This document shows positions 37,250 to 48,476 of a DNA stretch of 64,000 nucleotides, one piece after another. Position numbers and translations under genes: made by a program. This DNA is from Streptomyces sp. NBC_01381. GTDB taxonomy: Bacteria > Actinomycetota > Actinomycetes > Streptomycetales > Streptomycetaceae. Each line of letters begins with the position of its first letter. Position 1 is the stretch's first letter. Location: positions 3,286,001-3,350,000 of the forward strand of contig NZ_JAPEPI010000001.1 of the NCBI RefSeq assembly GCF_026340305.1, in the 5' to 3' direction. Under the pieces are notes generated by a model that ran no database searches, was not told the origin of the DNA, and saw only the letters and a list, made by a program, of their open reading frames with translations.

Positions 37250-38253
37250 AGGCTTCCCTGCGGCTGAACCGACTGGGCCGCAAGCGGAGCGCTCAGCCCA
37301 AGGTGGTGGCGCTCGGCGGCGGAATGGGGCTTTCCGCCTCGCTCGCCGCGCTGCGCCGCATCACCGGCGACCTCACCGCCGTGGTCACCGTCGCCGACGA
37401 CGGCGGCTCCAGCGGGCGGCTCCGCGACGAGCTGGGTGTGCTGCCGCCCGGCGACCTGCGCAAGGCGCTCGCCGCCCTGTGCGGTGACGACGACTGGGGC
37501 CAGACCTGGGCCCGCGTCATCCAGCACCGGTTCCAGTCCCAGGGCGAGCTGCACGAGCACGCGGTCGGCAATCTGCTGATCGTCGCGCTGTGGGAGCAGC
37601 TCGGCGACCATGTCCAGGCGCTTGACCTGGTCGGCAAGCTGCTCGGCGCGCAGGGCCGCGTACTGCCGATGTCGGCCGTTCCGCTGGAGCTCCAGGCCCT
37701 GGTCAAGGGCCACGACCCGGAGCGTCCGGAGGACGTGGACACGGTGCGCGGGCAGGCCACGGTGGCGCTCACACCGGGCGAGGTGCAGTCCGTGCACGTG
37801 GTCCCGCACGACCCGCCGGCCGTCCCCGAGGCGGTCGCCGCCGTCCTCGACGCGGACTGGGTGGTGCTCGGCCCCGGCTCCTGGTTCTCGTCGGTGATCC
37901 CGCATCTGCTGGTCCCCGAACTGCTCGACGCGCTCATCGAGACGAAGGCCCGCAGGGTGCTCTCGCTGAACCTCGCGCCGCAACCCGGTGAAACCGATGG
38001 GTTCTCTCCGCAGCGTCATTTGGAGGTTTTGGCCCGACACGCCCCTAAACTCGCCCTGGACGTGGTGCTGGCCGACGACGCCGCCGTGCCCGACCGTGAG
38101 TCACTGACCGATGCCGCCAAGCGGCTCGGCGCCACGGTCGAGCTGGCGCCGGTGGCCCGGCCCGACGGGACTCCGAGGCACGATCCGGAGCTCCTGGCCA
38201 CCGCGTACGACCGTATTTTTCGGATGCATGGAAGGATCGGCCCATGGCGATGA
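37246..38253 (+). CDS. yvcK: YvcK/CofD-like UDP-GlcNAc-binding gluconeogenesis factor
   Basis: 335 residues from an ATG overlapping the rapZ stop. It shows the CofD-like fold signature [17 protein letters not shown] near residue 20, [17 protein letters not shown] near 45 and [16 protein letters not shown] near 205. YvcK proteins link central carbon status to cell-wall synthesis. Here it is coupled to RapZ, WhiA and upstream of the glycolytic genes, the conserved Gram-positive arrangement. The 3' end overlaps whiA by 10 nt. Confidence 0.93.
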   Translation: MKASLRLNRLGRKRSAQPKVVALGGGMGLSASLAALRRITGDLTAVVTVADDGGSSGRLRDELGVLPPGDLRKALAALCGDDDWGQTWARVIQHRFQSQGELHEHAVGNLLIVALWEQLGDHVQALDLVGKLLGAQGRVLPMSAVPLELQALVKGHDPERPEDVDTVRGQATVALTPGEVQSVHVVPHDPPAVPEAVAAVLDADWVVLGPGSWFSSVIPHLLVPELLDALIETKARRVLSLNLAPQPGETDGFSPQRHLEVLARHAPKLALDVVLADDAAVPDRESLTDAAKRLGATVELAPVARPDGTPRHDPELLATAYDRIFRMHGRIGPWR

Positions 38254-39245
38254 CGGCAGCGGTGAAGGACGAGATCTCCCGGCTTCCCGTCACCCGGACC
38301 TGCTGCAGGAAGGCAGAGGTCTCGGCGATCCTGCGGTTCGCGGGCGGCCTTCACCTGGTGAGCGGCCGCATCGTGATCGAGGCGGAGCTGGACACGGCGA
38401 TGGCCGCACGGCGGCTGAAGCGGGACATTCTGGAGATCTTCGGGCACAGCTCGGAGCTGATCGTGATGGCCCCCGGCGGGCTGCGGCGCGGCTCGCGCTA
38501 TGTCGTACGCGTGGTGGCCGGCGGCGACCAGCTGGCCCGGCAGACGGGTCTCGTGGACGGCCGCGGCCGCCCGATCAGAGGGCTGCCGCCGCAGGTGGTC
38601 TCGGGGGCCACCTGTGACGCGGAGGCCGCCTGGCGCGGGGCCTTCCTGGCGCACGGCTCGCTGACCGAGCCGGGGCGTTCCTCCTCCCTGGAGGTGACCT
38701 GCCCGGGTCCGGAGGCCGCGCTGGCCCTGGTCGGTGCCGCTCGCAGGCTGCAGATCGGGGCCAAGGCCCGTGAGGTGCGCGGCGTGGACCGTGTCGTCGT
38801 CCGGGACGGCGACGCGATCGGCGCCCTGCTCACCCGGCTCGGCGCCCACGAGTCCGTACTGGCCTGGGAGGAGCGGCGGATGCGCCGCGAGGTGCGCGCC
38901 ACCGCCAACCGCCTGGCCAACTTCGACGACGCCAACCTGCGCCGCTCGGCCCGCGCGGCCGTCGCCGCGGGCGCCCGTGTGCAGCGCGCCCTGGAGATCC
39001 TCGGCGACGAGGTCCCGGAGCACCTGGCGGCCGCCGGACGGCTGCGGATGGAGCACAAGCAGGCCTCCCTGGAGGAGCTGGGCGCGCTCGCCGACCCGGC
39101 GCTGACGAAGGACGCGGTCGCGGGCCGTATCCGCCGGCTGCTCGCGATGGCCGACAAGCGGGCCCAGGACCTGGGGATTCCGGGTACGGAGTCCAACCTG
39201 AGCGAGGATCTCGCCGACAGCCTCGCCGACAACATGGCGGTCTGA
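38244..39245 (+). CDS. whiA: Sporulation/cell-division transcription factor WhiA
   Basis: 333 residues from the ATG at 38244; a second ATG at 38250 is possible. An N-terminal LAGLIDADG-homing-endonuclease-like domain lacking catalysis (about 20-210; [21 protein letters not shown]) is joined to a C-terminal helix-turn-helix (about 230-320; [29 protein letters not shown]). With WhiB it triggers sporulation septation in Streptomyces. It ends the uvrC operon and is followed by a strong hairpin. Confidence 0.97.
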   Translation: MAMTAAVKDEISRLPVTRTCCRKAEVSAILRFAGGLHLVSGRIVIEAELDTAMAARRLKRDILEIFGHSSELIVMAPGGLRRGSRYVVRVVAGGDQLARQTGLVDGRGRPIRGLPPQVVSGATCDAEAAWRGAFLAHGSLTEPGRSSSLEVTCPGPEAALALVGAARRLQIGAKAREVRGVDRVVVRDGDAIGALLTRLGAHESVLAWEERRMRREVRATANRLANFDDANLRRSARAAVAAGARVQRALEILGDEVPEHLAAAGRLRMEHKQASLEELGALADPALTKDAVAGRIRRLLAMADKRAQDLGIPGTESNLSEDLADSLADNMAV

Positions 39246-39264
39246 GCGCCGTAGTACGTCACGC

Positions 39265-39297
39265 AAGCCGCCGGGGCCGCTGAGGCCCCGGCGGCTT
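39265..39297 (+). terminator. Terminator-type hairpin after whiA, 14-bp stem
   Basis: AAGCCGCCGGGGCC (39265-39278) pairs with GGCCCCGGCGGCTT (39284-39297) around a 5-nt loop and is followed by a T-rich stretch. It ends the uvrC-whiA operon. Confidence 0.85.
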
Positions 39298-39336
39298 CTT
39301 TGCGTCCTTTTCGCATCGGCCTCCACGCCATATTGA

Positions 39337-39382
39337 CATGATCATGAAGTGTCACGAGCCTGGCGTTCCCGCACATATGTGC
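39337..39382. promoter_or_regulatory. Two palindromes upstream of the M14 carboxypeptidase gene
   Basis: CATGATCATG (39337-39346) overlaps a TTGACA hexamer (39333-39338 region) and GCACATATGTGC (39371-39382) is a perfect 12-bp palindrome 23 nt before the start codon. They are candidate operators for a regulated secreted protease. The cognate regulators are unknown. Confidence 0.4.
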
Positions 39383-39404
39383 CGGACAACTGCAAGGGGG
39401 GCTC

Positions 39405-42359
39405 ATGAGACGAAGAGCGAGAGCCAGATCGGTCATCGCCGCGGGCGCGCTGCTCATCGGCGGACTCGTCGCCGCGCCGCACGCGCAGGCCGACCCGAAG
39501 GCCCCGGCCGCCGACGATCCGGCGGCCGTGAAGGTCTACGAAGCCGACGTCACCAAGCAGCAGATCCCCATCCTGGTGAAGGCGGGCCAGGACGCCCATG
39601 AACTCGCCGGCCAGGCGCCCGAGCGCGGCACCGCCCGCGTCCAGGTCTATCTGACCGAGGCGCAGGCCAAGGGCGTCGAGCGCGAGGGCATCGAACTCAC
39701 CGAGCACAAGGTCTCGGCGAGCACGGAGAAGAAGCTCAAGGCCGCGGGGGACGGCGTCTTCCGGCCGTACGGCGGAAAGGGCGGCCTGAAGGAGGAGATC
39801 GTCAAGACCGGGCAGGCCCACCCCGGGCTCACCAAGGTCGTCTCCATCGGCAAGACGCTCAACGGGCAGGACATCCTCGCGCTCAAGCTCTCCAAGGGCG
39901 CGAGCAAGTCCAAGGACGGCTCCAAGCCCGCCACGCTCTACCTCTCCAACCAGCACGCGCGCGAGTGGATCACCCCCGAGATGAACCGCCGCCTGCTCCA
40001 CCACTACCTCGACAACTACGGCAAGGACCAGCGCATCACCAAGCTGGTCGACTCCACCGAGCTGTGGTTCGTGCTCTCGGCCAACCCCGACGGCTACGAC
40101 TTCACCCACGCCGCCGACGGCAACCGCCAGTGGCGCAAGAACCTCCGCGACATCGACGGCGACGGCAAGATAGCCGCGGGCGACGGCGTCGACCTCAACC
40201 GCAACTTCGCCTACAAGTGGGGCTACGACAACGAGGGTTCGTCCCCGGAGTCCTCCTCCGAGACGTACCGCGGCACGGGACCCATGTCCGAGCCCGAGAC
40301 CAAGGCGCTCGACCGCCTCCAGAAGCGCATCGGTTTCGAGTACGGCATCAACTACCACTCGGCGGCCGAACTGATCCTCTACGGAGTGGGCTGGCAGGTC
40401 GCGACGCCCACCCCGGACGACGTGCTCTACAAGGCCCTTGCGGGCACTCCCGAGAAGCCCGCGATCCCCGGCTACCACCCGCAGGTCGCCTCCGAGCTCT
40501 ACACCACCAACGGCGAGGCGGACGGCCACGCGGGCAACATCAACGGCATCTCGATGTTCACGCCCGAGATGTCCACCTGCCAGACCGTCTCCGCGCTCGA
40601 CCCGAACGACCCCTGGAAGCCCGAGGACTGCGCCTCGATCTTCACCTTCCCGGACGACGAGAAGCTGATACAGCAGGAGTTCGCGAAGAACATCCCCTTC
40701 GCGCTCGCCGTCGCCGAGACGGCCGCCCACCCCGACCAGCCGGTCTCCGTCCCCGGCGTCGATGCCCCCGACTTCACCCCGGACGCCTTCACGACGTCGT
40801 ACGCGCGCGGAGCCGACCAGGAGGTCGCCGTCACCGCCCGCAAGTCGGTGCGCGACAAGGAGCTCAACTACCGCGTCAACGGCGGCCGTACGCACGATGA
40901 CGACCTCAAGGCCTGGAAGGGCGGCGAGACGTACGGCGGCGAGGACAACCTGTACTTCGACCAGTACCGCGCCGGCGTCGAGGACGCGCGCGTGGGCGAC
41001 AAGGTCGAGGTGTGGTTCACCGGGCGCACCAAGAAGGGCCGCACGGAGAGCGAGCACTTCACGTACACCGTCGCCGAACGCCCCAAGGCGAAGACGCTCG
41101 TCGTCGCCGAGGAAGGCGCCACCGCCACACAGGCCCAGAAGTACGTCGACGCCCTCAAGGGCAACGGGCGTTCGGCCGCGGTCTGGGACGTCGCCGAGAA
41201 GGGCGCCCCGCACCCGCTGGGCGTGCTCGGCCACTTCTCGACGGTCGTGCACTACACCGGCGACCCGGTACCCGGCGCGCCCACCCAACTCGCCCTGCGC
41301 GCCTACCTCAACGAGGGCGGCAAGCTGATCGAGTCCGGCGAGCGCACGGGCGGCAACGTGGACCTCGGTGACGCGCTCACCGACGACTTCGCGCAGTACT
41401 ACCTGGGCGCGTACGAACGCCTCTCCGCACCCGGCGCCAACAGCTTCGCCGGCAGCGGGGCGCTCGACGGCGTCAAGACCCCGCTCGCGGCGGCCGGCGT
41501 CAACCCCCTGGACAAGGCGGGCCGTTACACCGTCACGTCCGACAACCTGCCCGCCGACGACTTCCCGCAGTTCAAGAGCGCGGCCGCCGGCAGCTACCCC
41601 GGACTCAGCAATCCGTACGCACCCTTCGAGGGCCAGGGCATGGCATCGGCGACCCACGCCGACCAGGACTGGAAGCGGCTGACCCGCACCATCGACCTGA
41701 CCGGGGTCTCGGCCGCGGACAAGCCGGAGCTGCGGTTCGCGCTCAACTGGAACCTGGAGCCGGGCTACGACCACGGGATCCTGGAGGCGCACACCTCGGG
41801 CGCCGACGACTGGACCACGCTGCCGGACAAGAACGGGGGCTCCAAGACGGACGTGCCCGCGGAGTGCGGGGCCGGGTTCTTCATCAACGGTCACCCGTTC
41901 CTGCGCCACTACCTGACGCAGACGGCGACCGGCTGCACGGCCACCGGCAGCAGCGGTGCCTGGAACAGCTTCACCGGCGCGGCGGGCGGCTTCAAGCCCG
42001 TCGCCTTCGACCTCAGCGCCTACGCGGGCAAGAAGGTCGAGGTGTCGCTCAGCTCCGTCACCGACCCCTCCAGCGGAGGCCGCGGCCTCTTCGCCGACAA
42101 CGCGCAGCTCGTCGTCGGAGGCAACGCGACGGAGACCGAAGGATTCGAGTCCGGGCTCGGTGTCTGGGCCGTCTCGCCGGCCCCGGCCGGGAGCCCCAAT
42201 ATCACAGGCGACTGGGCGCGCACCGGGGAGCTCTACAAGCCCCACGCGGCCGTCACAGCGCGTGACAGTGTGCTCCTCGGCTTCGGGTTCGAGCATGTAC
42301 CCGGAAGCCCAGAGCGCACCGCTCTAATGGGCGCCTCCCTGGCACATCTGAGCCGCTGA
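39405..42359 (+). CDS. Secreted zinc carboxypeptidase (peptidase M14), multidomain
   Basis: 984 residues with AAGGGGGG just upstream. Signal peptide (about 1-29), propeptide to about 125, then the M14 catalytic domain (about 130-435) with zinc ligands in NQHAREW (His184, Glu187) and NYHS near 317, and a catalytic Glu in the FTPEMSTC segment near 387. The C-terminal half carries beta-rich regions including TSYARGADQEVAVTA and a terminal GDWARTGELYKP...LGFGFEHV segment of the type seen in other secreted streptomycete peptidases. It is inserted between whiA and gap and has its own promoter region. Confidence 0.93.
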   Translation: MRRRARARSVIAAGALLIGGLVAAPHAQADPKAPAADDPAAVKVYEADVTKQQIPILVKAGQDAHELAGQAPERGTARVQVYLTEAQAKGVEREGIELTEHKVSASTEKKLKAAGDGVFRPYGGKGGLKEEIVKTGQAHPGLTKVVSIGKTLNGQDILALKLSKGASKSKDGSKPATLYLSNQHAREWITPEMNRRLLHHYLDNYGKDQRITKLVDSTELWFVLSANPDGYDFTHAADGNRQWRKNLRDIDGDGKIAAGDGVDLNRNFAYKWGYDNEGSSPESSSETYRGTGPMSEPETKALDRLQKRIGFEYGINYHSAAELILYGVGWQVATPTPDDVLYKALAGTPEKPAIPGYHPQVASELYTTNGEADGHAGNINGISMFTPEMSTCQTVSALDPNDPWKPEDCASIFTFPDDEKLIQQEFAKNIPFALAVAETAAHPDQPVSVPGVDAPDFTPDAFTTSYARGADQEVAVTARKSVRDKELNYRVNGGRTHDDDLKAWKGGETYGGEDNLYFDQYRAGVEDARVGDKVEVWFTGRTKKGRTESEHFTYTVAERPKAKTLVVAEEGATATQAQKYVDALKGNGRSAAVWDVAEKGAPHPLGVLGHFSTVVHYTGDPVPGAPTQLALRAYLNEGGKLIESGERTGGNVDLGDALTDDFAQYYLGAYERLSAPGANSFAGSGALDGVKTPLAAAGVNPLDKAGRYTVTSDNLPADDFPQFKSAAAGSYPGLSNPYAPFEGQGMASATHADQDWKRLTRTIDLTGVSAADKPELRFALNWNLEPGYDHGILEAHTSGADDWTTLPDKNGGSKTDVPAECGAGFFINGHPFLRHYLTQTATGCTATGSSGAWNSFTGAAGGFKPVAFDLSAYAGKKVEVSLSSVTDPSSGGRGLFADNAQLVVGGNATETEGFESGLGVWAVSPAPAGSPNITGDWARTGELYKPHAAVTARDSVLLGFGFEHVPGSPERTALMGASLAHLSR

Positions 42360-42377
42360 CGCTCCGTGACAAAAGGC

Positions 42378-42407
42378 GGCCCGTACCCCTACTGGCGAGT
42401 ACGGGCC
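42378..42407 (+). terminator. Terminator-type hairpin after the carboxypeptidase gene
   Basis: GGCCCGTAC (42378-42386) pairs with GTACGGGCC (42399-42407) across a 12-nt loop, 18 nt after the stop codon. Confidence 0.7.
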
Positions 42408-42460
42408 GACCTGCCGTCGAAGCCCCTCTCGATGTCACTTCGGGGCCATCAGAGAGGTAG

Positions 42461-43546
<1,086 letters not shown>

Positions 43547-43578
43547 TCGTCAGAGCAGACACCTCGATGTGAGCACAG

Positions 43579-43610
43579 GGTCCGGACCGCGCAATACTGC
43601 GGTCCGGGCC
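43579..43610 (+). terminator. Hairpin between gap and pgk
   Basis: GGTCCGGACCGC (43579-43590) pairs with GCGGTCCGGGCC (43599-43610) with one G-U pair and an 8-nt loop, followed by TTGTTG. It may be a partial terminator that lowers pgk expression relative to gap. Confidence 0.65.
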
Positions 43611-43652
43611 TTGTTGCACGTCAGCCCTCTTAAGGAGTCCTGGAGTCCAGCC

Positions 43653-44864
43653 ATGAAGACGATCGACGAACTTCTCGCCGAAGGGGTCGAAGGCAAGCGG
43701 GTCTTCGTCCGCGCCGACCTCAATGTGCCGCTCGCCGACGGCACCATCACCGACGACGGCCGCATCCGCGCCGTCCTGCCGACCGTCAAGGCGCTCGCGG
43801 ACGCGGGCGCCAAGGTGGTCGTCGCCTCGCACCTGGGCCGCCCCAAGGGCGCCCCGGACCCGGCGTTCTCGCTGCTGCCCGCCGCCGAGCGGCTCGGTGA
43901 ACTCCTGGGCGAGCCCGTCGCGTTCGCGCAGGACACCGTGGGCCCCGCCGCGCACGACGCGGTGGACGGACTGCAGCCCGGCCAGGTCGCCGTCATCGAG
44001 AACCTCCGCTTCAACGCCGGTGAGACGTCCAAGGACGACGCCGAGCGCGGCGCCTTCGCCGACCAGCTCGCCGCCCTGGCGGATGTCTACGTAGGGGACG
44101 GTTTCGGTGCCGTGCACCGCAAGCACGCCTCCGTGTACGACCTGCCGGCGCGCCTGCCGCACTACGCGGGCTACCTCATCGCCACCGAGGTCGGCGTCCT
44201 GAAGAAGCTCACCGAGGACGTCAAGCGCCCCTACGTGGTCGCGCTCGGCGGCGCCAAGGTCTCCGACAAGCTGGCCGTCATCGACCAGCTGCTCGGCAAG
44301 GCCGACCGCCTCCTGATCGGCGGCGGCATGGCCTACACCTTCCTGAAGGCGCAGGGCCACGAGGTCGGCGTCTCCCTCCTCCAGGAGGACCAGATCCCGC
44401 AGGTCAAGGAGTACATCAAGCGCGCGGAGGAGAACGGCGTCGAGCTGGTGCTCCCCGTCGACGTACTGGTCTCCACCGACTTCCCTGACCTGAAGACCAA
44501 GGCCCCGGCCAACCCCACCACGGTCGCCGCGGACGCCATCCCGGCCGACCAGGAGGGTCTCGACATCGGACCCGAGACCCGTAAGCTCTACGCCTCGAAG
44601 CTCGCCGACGCGGCCACCGTCTTCTGGAACGGCCCGATGGGCGTCTTCGAGCACCCGGACTACGCCGAGGGCACCAAGGCGGTCGCCCAGGCTCTCCTCG
44701 ACTCCCCGGCCTTCACGGTCGTCGGCGGTGGCGACAGCGCCGCGGCCGTCCGGATCCTGGGCTTCGACGAGAACGCATTCGGCCACATTTCCACCGGCGG
44801 CGGCGCCTCCCTCGAATACCTCGAGGGCAAGACGCTCCCCGGCCTCGCCGCACTGGAGAACTGA
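43653..44864 (+). CDS. pgk: Phosphoglycerate kinase
   Basis: 403 residues from the ATG at 43653, preceded by TGGAG; the frame extends upstream through the hairpin but that part is not protein-like. Substrate-binding VFVRADLNVPL is near residue 18, SHLGRPKG near 60, IENLRFNAGE near 115, and nucleotide-binding GGAKVSDKL near 200 with GGGDSAAAV near 355. It catalyses ATP formation from 1,3-bisphosphoglycerate. tpiA starts 6 nt after its stop. Confidence 0.98.
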   Translation: MKTIDELLAEGVEGKRVFVRADLNVPLADGTITDDGRIRAVLPTVKALADAGAKVVVASHLGRPKGAPDPAFSLLPAAERLGELLGEPVAFAQDTVGPAAHDAVDGLQPGQVAVIENLRFNAGETSKDDAERGAFADQLAALADVYVGDGFGAVHRKHASVYDLPARLPHYAGYLIATEVGVLKKLTEDVKRPYVVALGGAKVSDKLAVIDQLLGKADRLLIGGGMAYTFLKAQGHEVGVSLLQEDQIPQVKEYIKRAEENGVELVLPVDVLVSTDFPDLKTKAPANPTTVAADAIPADQEGLDIGPETRKLYASKLADAATVFWNGPMGVFEHPDYAEGTKAVAQALLDSPAFTVVGGGDSAAAVRILGFDENAFGHISTGGGASLEYLEGKTLPGLAALEN

Positions 44865-44870
44865 CACCTG

Positions 44871-45647
44871 ATGACTACGCGTACCCCGCTGATGGCGGGC
44901 AACTGGAAGATGAACCTCAACCACCTCGAGGCCATCGCCCACGTCCAGAAGCTCGCCTTCGCCCTGGCCGACAAGGACTACGAGGCCGTCGAGGTCGCCG
45001 TCCTGCCGCCCTTCACCGATCTGCGCTCCGTGCAGACCCTGGTCGACGGCGACAAGCTCAAGATCAAGTACGGCGCCCAGGACATCTCGGCGCACGACTC
45101 CGGCGCGTACACCGGCGAGATCTCGGGCCCGATGCTCGCCAAGCTGAAGTGCACGTATGTGGCCGTGGGCCACTCCGAGCGCCGCCAGTACCACGACGAG
45201 ACCGACGAGGTCTGCAACGGCAAGGTGAAGGCCGCCTACAAGCACGGCCTGACCCCGATCCTCTGCGTCGGCGAGGGCCTCGACATCCGTGAGGCCGGCC
45301 AGCAGATCCAGTACACGCTCAACCAGATCGACGGCGGCCTCAAGGGCATCCCCGCCGAGCAGGCCGAGTCCATCGTCATCGCGTACGAGCCGGTGTGGGC
45401 CATCGGCACCGGCAAGGTCGCGACCCCCGAGGACGCCCAGGAGGTCTGCGGTGCGATCCGCGGCCGCCTGGCCGAGCTGTACTCGCAGGAGCTCGCCGAC
45501 AAGGTGCGCATCCAGTACGGCGGCTCCGTGAAGTCCGGCAATGTGGCCGCGATCATGGCGCAGCCCGATGTCGACGGTGCCCTGGTGGGTGGCGCCGCCC
45601 TCGACACGGACGAGTTCGTCAAGATCGTCCGCTTCAGCGACCAGTGA
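44871..45647 (+). CDS. tpiA: Triosephosphate isomerase
   Basis: 258 residues. Active-site elements: GNWKMN near residue 10 (catalytic Lys), VGHSERR near 98 (catalytic His), [12 protein letters not shown] near 170 (catalytic Glu and flexible loop), and YGGSVKSGN and GALVGGAAL phosphate-binding turns near 215 and 237. It interconverts dihydroxyacetone phosphate and glyceraldehyde 3-phosphate. Only 6 nt separate it from pgk, so the two are co-transcribed. Confidence 0.98.
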   Translation: MTTRTPLMAGNWKMNLNHLEAIAHVQKLAFALADKDYEAVEVAVLPPFTDLRSVQTLVDGDKLKIKYGAQDISAHDSGAYTGEISGPMLAKLKCTYVAVGHSERRQYHDETDEVCNGKVKAAYKHGLTPILCVGEGLDIREAGQQIQYTLNQIDGGLKGIPAEQAESIVIAYEPVWAIGTGKVATPEDAQEVCGAIRGRLAELYSQELADKVRIQYGGSVKSGNVAAIMAQPDVDGALVGGAALDTDEFVKIVRFSDQ

Positions 45648-45772
45648 GTATGCGGTAGCGGCGTTACGACGTACCCTTGCGGGGGTCGGCGGCTCCAGTT
45701 TCTAGCTCGAGGGCTACGAAGAAGAGCACCGGCCCCCGTCGTCGATTCTGATCCGAGGAAGTTGGTCCAGCC

Positions 45773-46009
45773 GTGGTTATGGGGTTCTCGATCGCCCTCA
45801 TCGTCTTCAGCCTGCTGATGATGCTGCTGGTGCTGATGCACAAGGGCAAGGGCGGCGGCCTCTCCGACATGTTCGGTGGCGGCATGCAGTCGTCCGTCGG
45901 CGGCTCGTCGGTCGCCGAGCGAAATCTCGACCGCATCACCGTCGTGGTCGGTCTTCTCTGGTTCGCGTGCATTGTCGTGCTCGGCCTGCTGATGAAGGTG
46001 AACAACTGA
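45773..46009 (+). CDS. secG: Preprotein translocase subunit SecG
   Basis: 78 residues from a GTG at 45773, with GAGGAAG upstream. Two membrane helices (about 4-20 and 55-73) flank a Gly/Ser-rich loop GKGGGLSDMFGGGMQSS, the signature of SecG. It assists SecYE in protein export. It follows tpiA in the usual actinobacterial order with a 125-nt spacer. Confidence 0.95.
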   Translation: MVMGFSIALIVFSLLMMLLVLMHKGKGGGLSDMFGGGMQSSVGGSSVAERNLDRITVVVGLLWFACIVVLGLLMKVNN

Positions 46010-46052
46010 CCGCGAAAGCGGCTTGATTACCACCTTGCGAAATCATCGCTGA

Positions 46053-46101
46053 AAGCCCCATGTACGGTGCGTGCTCTCCAGCGCGGATTATCATGGGGCT
46101 T
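46053..46101 (+). terminator. Hairpin between secG and the RbpA-like gene
   Basis: AAGCCCCATG (46053-46062) pairs perfectly with CATGGGGCTT (46092-46101) over a 29-nt loop. It may be a terminator or a leader structure. Confidence 0.5.
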
Positions 46102-46201
46102 GCGTCTCGGGGCGGGGTGTAACTCCAAACACTGGACGCGCGTTGGGCCTTACGTAGACTGAGGCGCCCGCAGCAGCACCATCACGCAGGGAGTTACGAC
46201 C

Positions 46202-46537
46202 GTGGCAAGTGGCAACGCGATCCGAGGAAGTCGGGTCGGGGCGGGGCCGATGGGCGAGGCCGAGCGCGGTGAGTCCGCGCCGCGACTGCGCATCTCCTTC
46301 TGGTGCTCCAACGGACACGAGACGGTGCCCAGCTTCGCCAGCGACGCGCAGGTTCCCGATACTTGGGACTGCCCCCGCTGCGGCTTCCCCGCCGGTCAGG
46401 ACCGGGACAACCCGCCGGACCCGCCCCGCACCGAGCCGTACAAGACGCACCTGGCGTATGTACGGGAGCGGCGCAGCGACGCGGACGGCGAGGCGATTCT
46501 CGCGGAGGCGCTCGCCAAACTGCGGGGCGAGATCTAG
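46202..46537 (+). CDS. RbpA-family RNA polymerase-binding protein (probable RbpB-type paralogue)
   Basis: 111 residues from a GTG at 46202 with GGGAG upstream. RbpA-family features: AIRGSRVGAG near the N-terminus, a zinc-type CSNGH...CPRC pair (near residues 35 and 57) and a sigma-interacting segment PRTEPYKTHLAYVRERRSDADGE near 75-97. It differs from canonical RbpA in the core and lacks its C-terminal extension, so I think it is the second paralogue carried by streptomycetes. RbpA binds principal sigma factors and stabilises open complexes. Confidence 0.85.
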   Translation: MASGNAIRGSRVGAGPMGEAERGESAPRLRISFWCSNGHETVPSFASDAQVPDTWDCPRCGFPAGQDRDNPPDPPRTEPYKTHLAYVRERRSDADGEAILAEALAKLRGEI

Positions 46538-46735
46538 GACTTGCGAAGGGCCGGACACCTGAGGGTGTTCGGCCGCTGCGCTTTTCACGGGCCGGTCGGC
46601 CTTTCATGTGACGTTTACCGGCACGTGTGCGGACAGACAGCTTCAGACATCTCATACCGGGCCCTGATCAATTAGGTTGGACCGTGCAGCGGGGCAAGGT
46701 ACGTACATAGGTACGAGAGAAGGCTGAAGTCCGAG

Positions 46736-48388
46736 ATGAACGCAGAAAGCCGCGCGCGGCTCAACCAGACGCCCGAGTGGGCGGCGCTCAGCAAGCACCG
46801 GGAGCAGCTGGGGGAGGTGCAGCTGCGTGATCTTTTCGCGCAGGATCCGGCGCGCGGTACGGGATACGCCCTCCAGGTCGGCGACCTGCACGTCGACTAC
46901 TCCAAGCACCTCGTCACCGACGAGACGCTGGCACTGCTGCGCGAGCTCGCCGCCGCGACGGACGTCTTCGGGCTCCGGGACGCCATGTTCCGCGGCGAGA
47001 AGATCAACACCACCGAGGACCGTGCGGTCCTGCACACCGCGCTGCGCGCCCCGCGCGACGCGGTGATCGAGGTCGACGGCGAGAACGTGGTGCCGGCCGT
47101 GCACGCCGTCCTCGACAAGATGGCCGCCTTCGCCGACCAGGTCCGCTCCGGCGGGTGGACCGGGCACACCGGCAAGCGCATCAAGAACATCGTGAACGTC
47201 GGCATCGGTGGCTCGGACCTCGGTCCCGCGATGGCCTATGAGGTCCTGCGCTCCTTCACCGACCGTGACCTCACCGTGCGCTTCGTGTCCAACGTCGACG
47301 GCGCCGACCTGCACGAGGCCGTGCGGGACCTGGACCCGGCCGAGACGCTGTTCATCATCGCCTCGAAGACCTTCACCACCATCGAGACGATCACGAACGC
47401 CACCTCGGCGCGCGACTGGCTCCTGACCGGCCTGCGCGCCGACCAGAGCGCGGTCGCCAAGCACTTCGTGGCGCTTTCGACGAATGCCGAGAAGGTCGCC
47501 GAATTCGGCATCGACACGGCCAACATGTTCGAGTTCTGGGACTGGGTCGGCGGCCGCTACTCGTTCGACTCGGCGATCGGCCTGTCGCTGATGCTCGCCA
47601 TCGGCCCGGACGCCTTCCGCGAGATGCTGGACGGCTTCCACCTCGTCGACGAGCACTTCCGCACCGCGCCCGCCGAGTCCAACGTGCCTCTGCTCCTTGG
47701 CCTGTTGGGCATCTGGTACGGCAACTTCCACGACGCCCAGGCGCACGCGGTCCTGCCGTACTCGCACTACCTCTCCAAGTTCACCGCGTACCTCCAGCAG
47801 CTGGACATGGAGTCCAACGGCAAGTCGGTCGGACGTGACGGCGAGCGGGTCGACTGGCAGACCGGGCCGGTCGTCTGGGGCACGCCGGGCACCAATGGGC
47901 AGCACGCGTACTACCAACTCATCCACCAGGGCACGAAGTTGATCCCCGCGGACTTCATCGGCTTCGCCGAGCCCGTCGGTGATCTGCTGCCGGGTCTGGT
48001 CGCCCAGCACGACCTTCTGATGGCCAACTTCTTCGCGCAGACGCAGGCGTTGGCCTTCGGCAAGACGCCGGACGAGGTGCGCGCCGAGGGCGTGCCGGAG
48101 GAACTCGTCCCGCACAAGACGTTCCGGGGCAACCACCCGACGACGACGATCCTCTCCAAGGAACTTTCGCCGTCGGTTCTCGGCCAACTCATCGCGCTCT
48201 ACGAGCACAAGGTGTTCGTGCAGGGCGCGGTGTGGAACATCGACTCCTTCGACCAGTGGGGCGTCGAGCTCGGCAAGGTGCTCGCCAAGCGCATCGAGCC
48301 CGCCCTGACCGAGGGCGCCGAGGTGCCGGGCCTGGATGGTTCGACGACCGCGCTGGTCGCCAAGTACCGGACGCTGCGCGGGCGCTGA
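46736..48388 (+). CDS. pgi: Glucose-6-phosphate isomerase
   Basis: 550 residues. Conserved motifs include [14 protein letters not shown] near residue 160, [13 protein letters not shown] near 210, the catalytic His/Glu region [13 protein letters not shown] near 275 and the C-terminal [14 protein letters not shown] near 502. It interconverts glucose 6-phosphate and fructose 6-phosphate. It is transcribed alone, 198 nt after the RbpA-like gene, in a region without another credible ORF. A long hairpin separates it from the convergent SulP gene. Confidence 0.98.
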   Translation: MNAESRARLNQTPEWAALSKHREQLGEVQLRDLFAQDPARGTGYALQVGDLHVDYSKHLVTDETLALLRELAAATDVFGLRDAMFRGEKINTTEDRAVLHTALRAPRDAVIEVDGENVVPAVHAVLDKMAAFADQVRSGGWTGHTGKRIKNIVNVGIGGSDLGPAMAYEVLRSFTDRDLTVRFVSNVDGADLHEAVRDLDPAETLFIIASKTFTTIETITNATSARDWLLTGLRADQSAVAKHFVALSTNAEKVAEFGIDTANMFEFWDWVGGRYSFDSAIGLSLMLAIGPDAFREMLDGFHLVDEHFRTAPAESNVPLLLGLLGIWYGNFHDAQAHAVLPYSHYLSKFTAYLQQLDMESNGKSVGRDGERVDWQTGPVVWGTPGTNGQHAYYQLIHQGTKLIPADFIGFAEPVGDLLPGLVAQHDLLMANFFAQTQALAFGKTPDEVRAEGVPEELVPHKTFRGNHPTTTILSKELSPSVLGQLIALYEHKVFVQGAVWNIDSFDQWGVELGKVLAKRIEPALTEGAEVPGLDGSTTALVAKYRTLRGR

Positions 48389-48415
48389 GCCTGAACAGGG
48401 CCCCGGCAGGTAGGT

Positions 48416-48469
48416 GAATCCTCTGGTGGATGGCTCTCGGCCAAGAGAGCCTGCTCCGCCAGAGGGTTC
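48416..48469. terminator. Bidirectional terminator-type hairpin between pgi and SulP
   Basis: GAATCCTCTGGTGG (48416-48429) pairs with CCGCCAGAGGGTTC (48456-48469) with two G-U pairs; an inner stem GGCTCTC/GAGAGCC (48432-48451) extends it. It lies between two convergent genes. Confidence 0.75.
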
Positions 48470-48476
48470 GCCTGTG

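Noticed and set aside
39342..42296. Long antisense frame over the M14 carboxypeptidase
   Set aside because: Same GC-bias artefact; the forward frame has a complete peptidase with zinc ligands.
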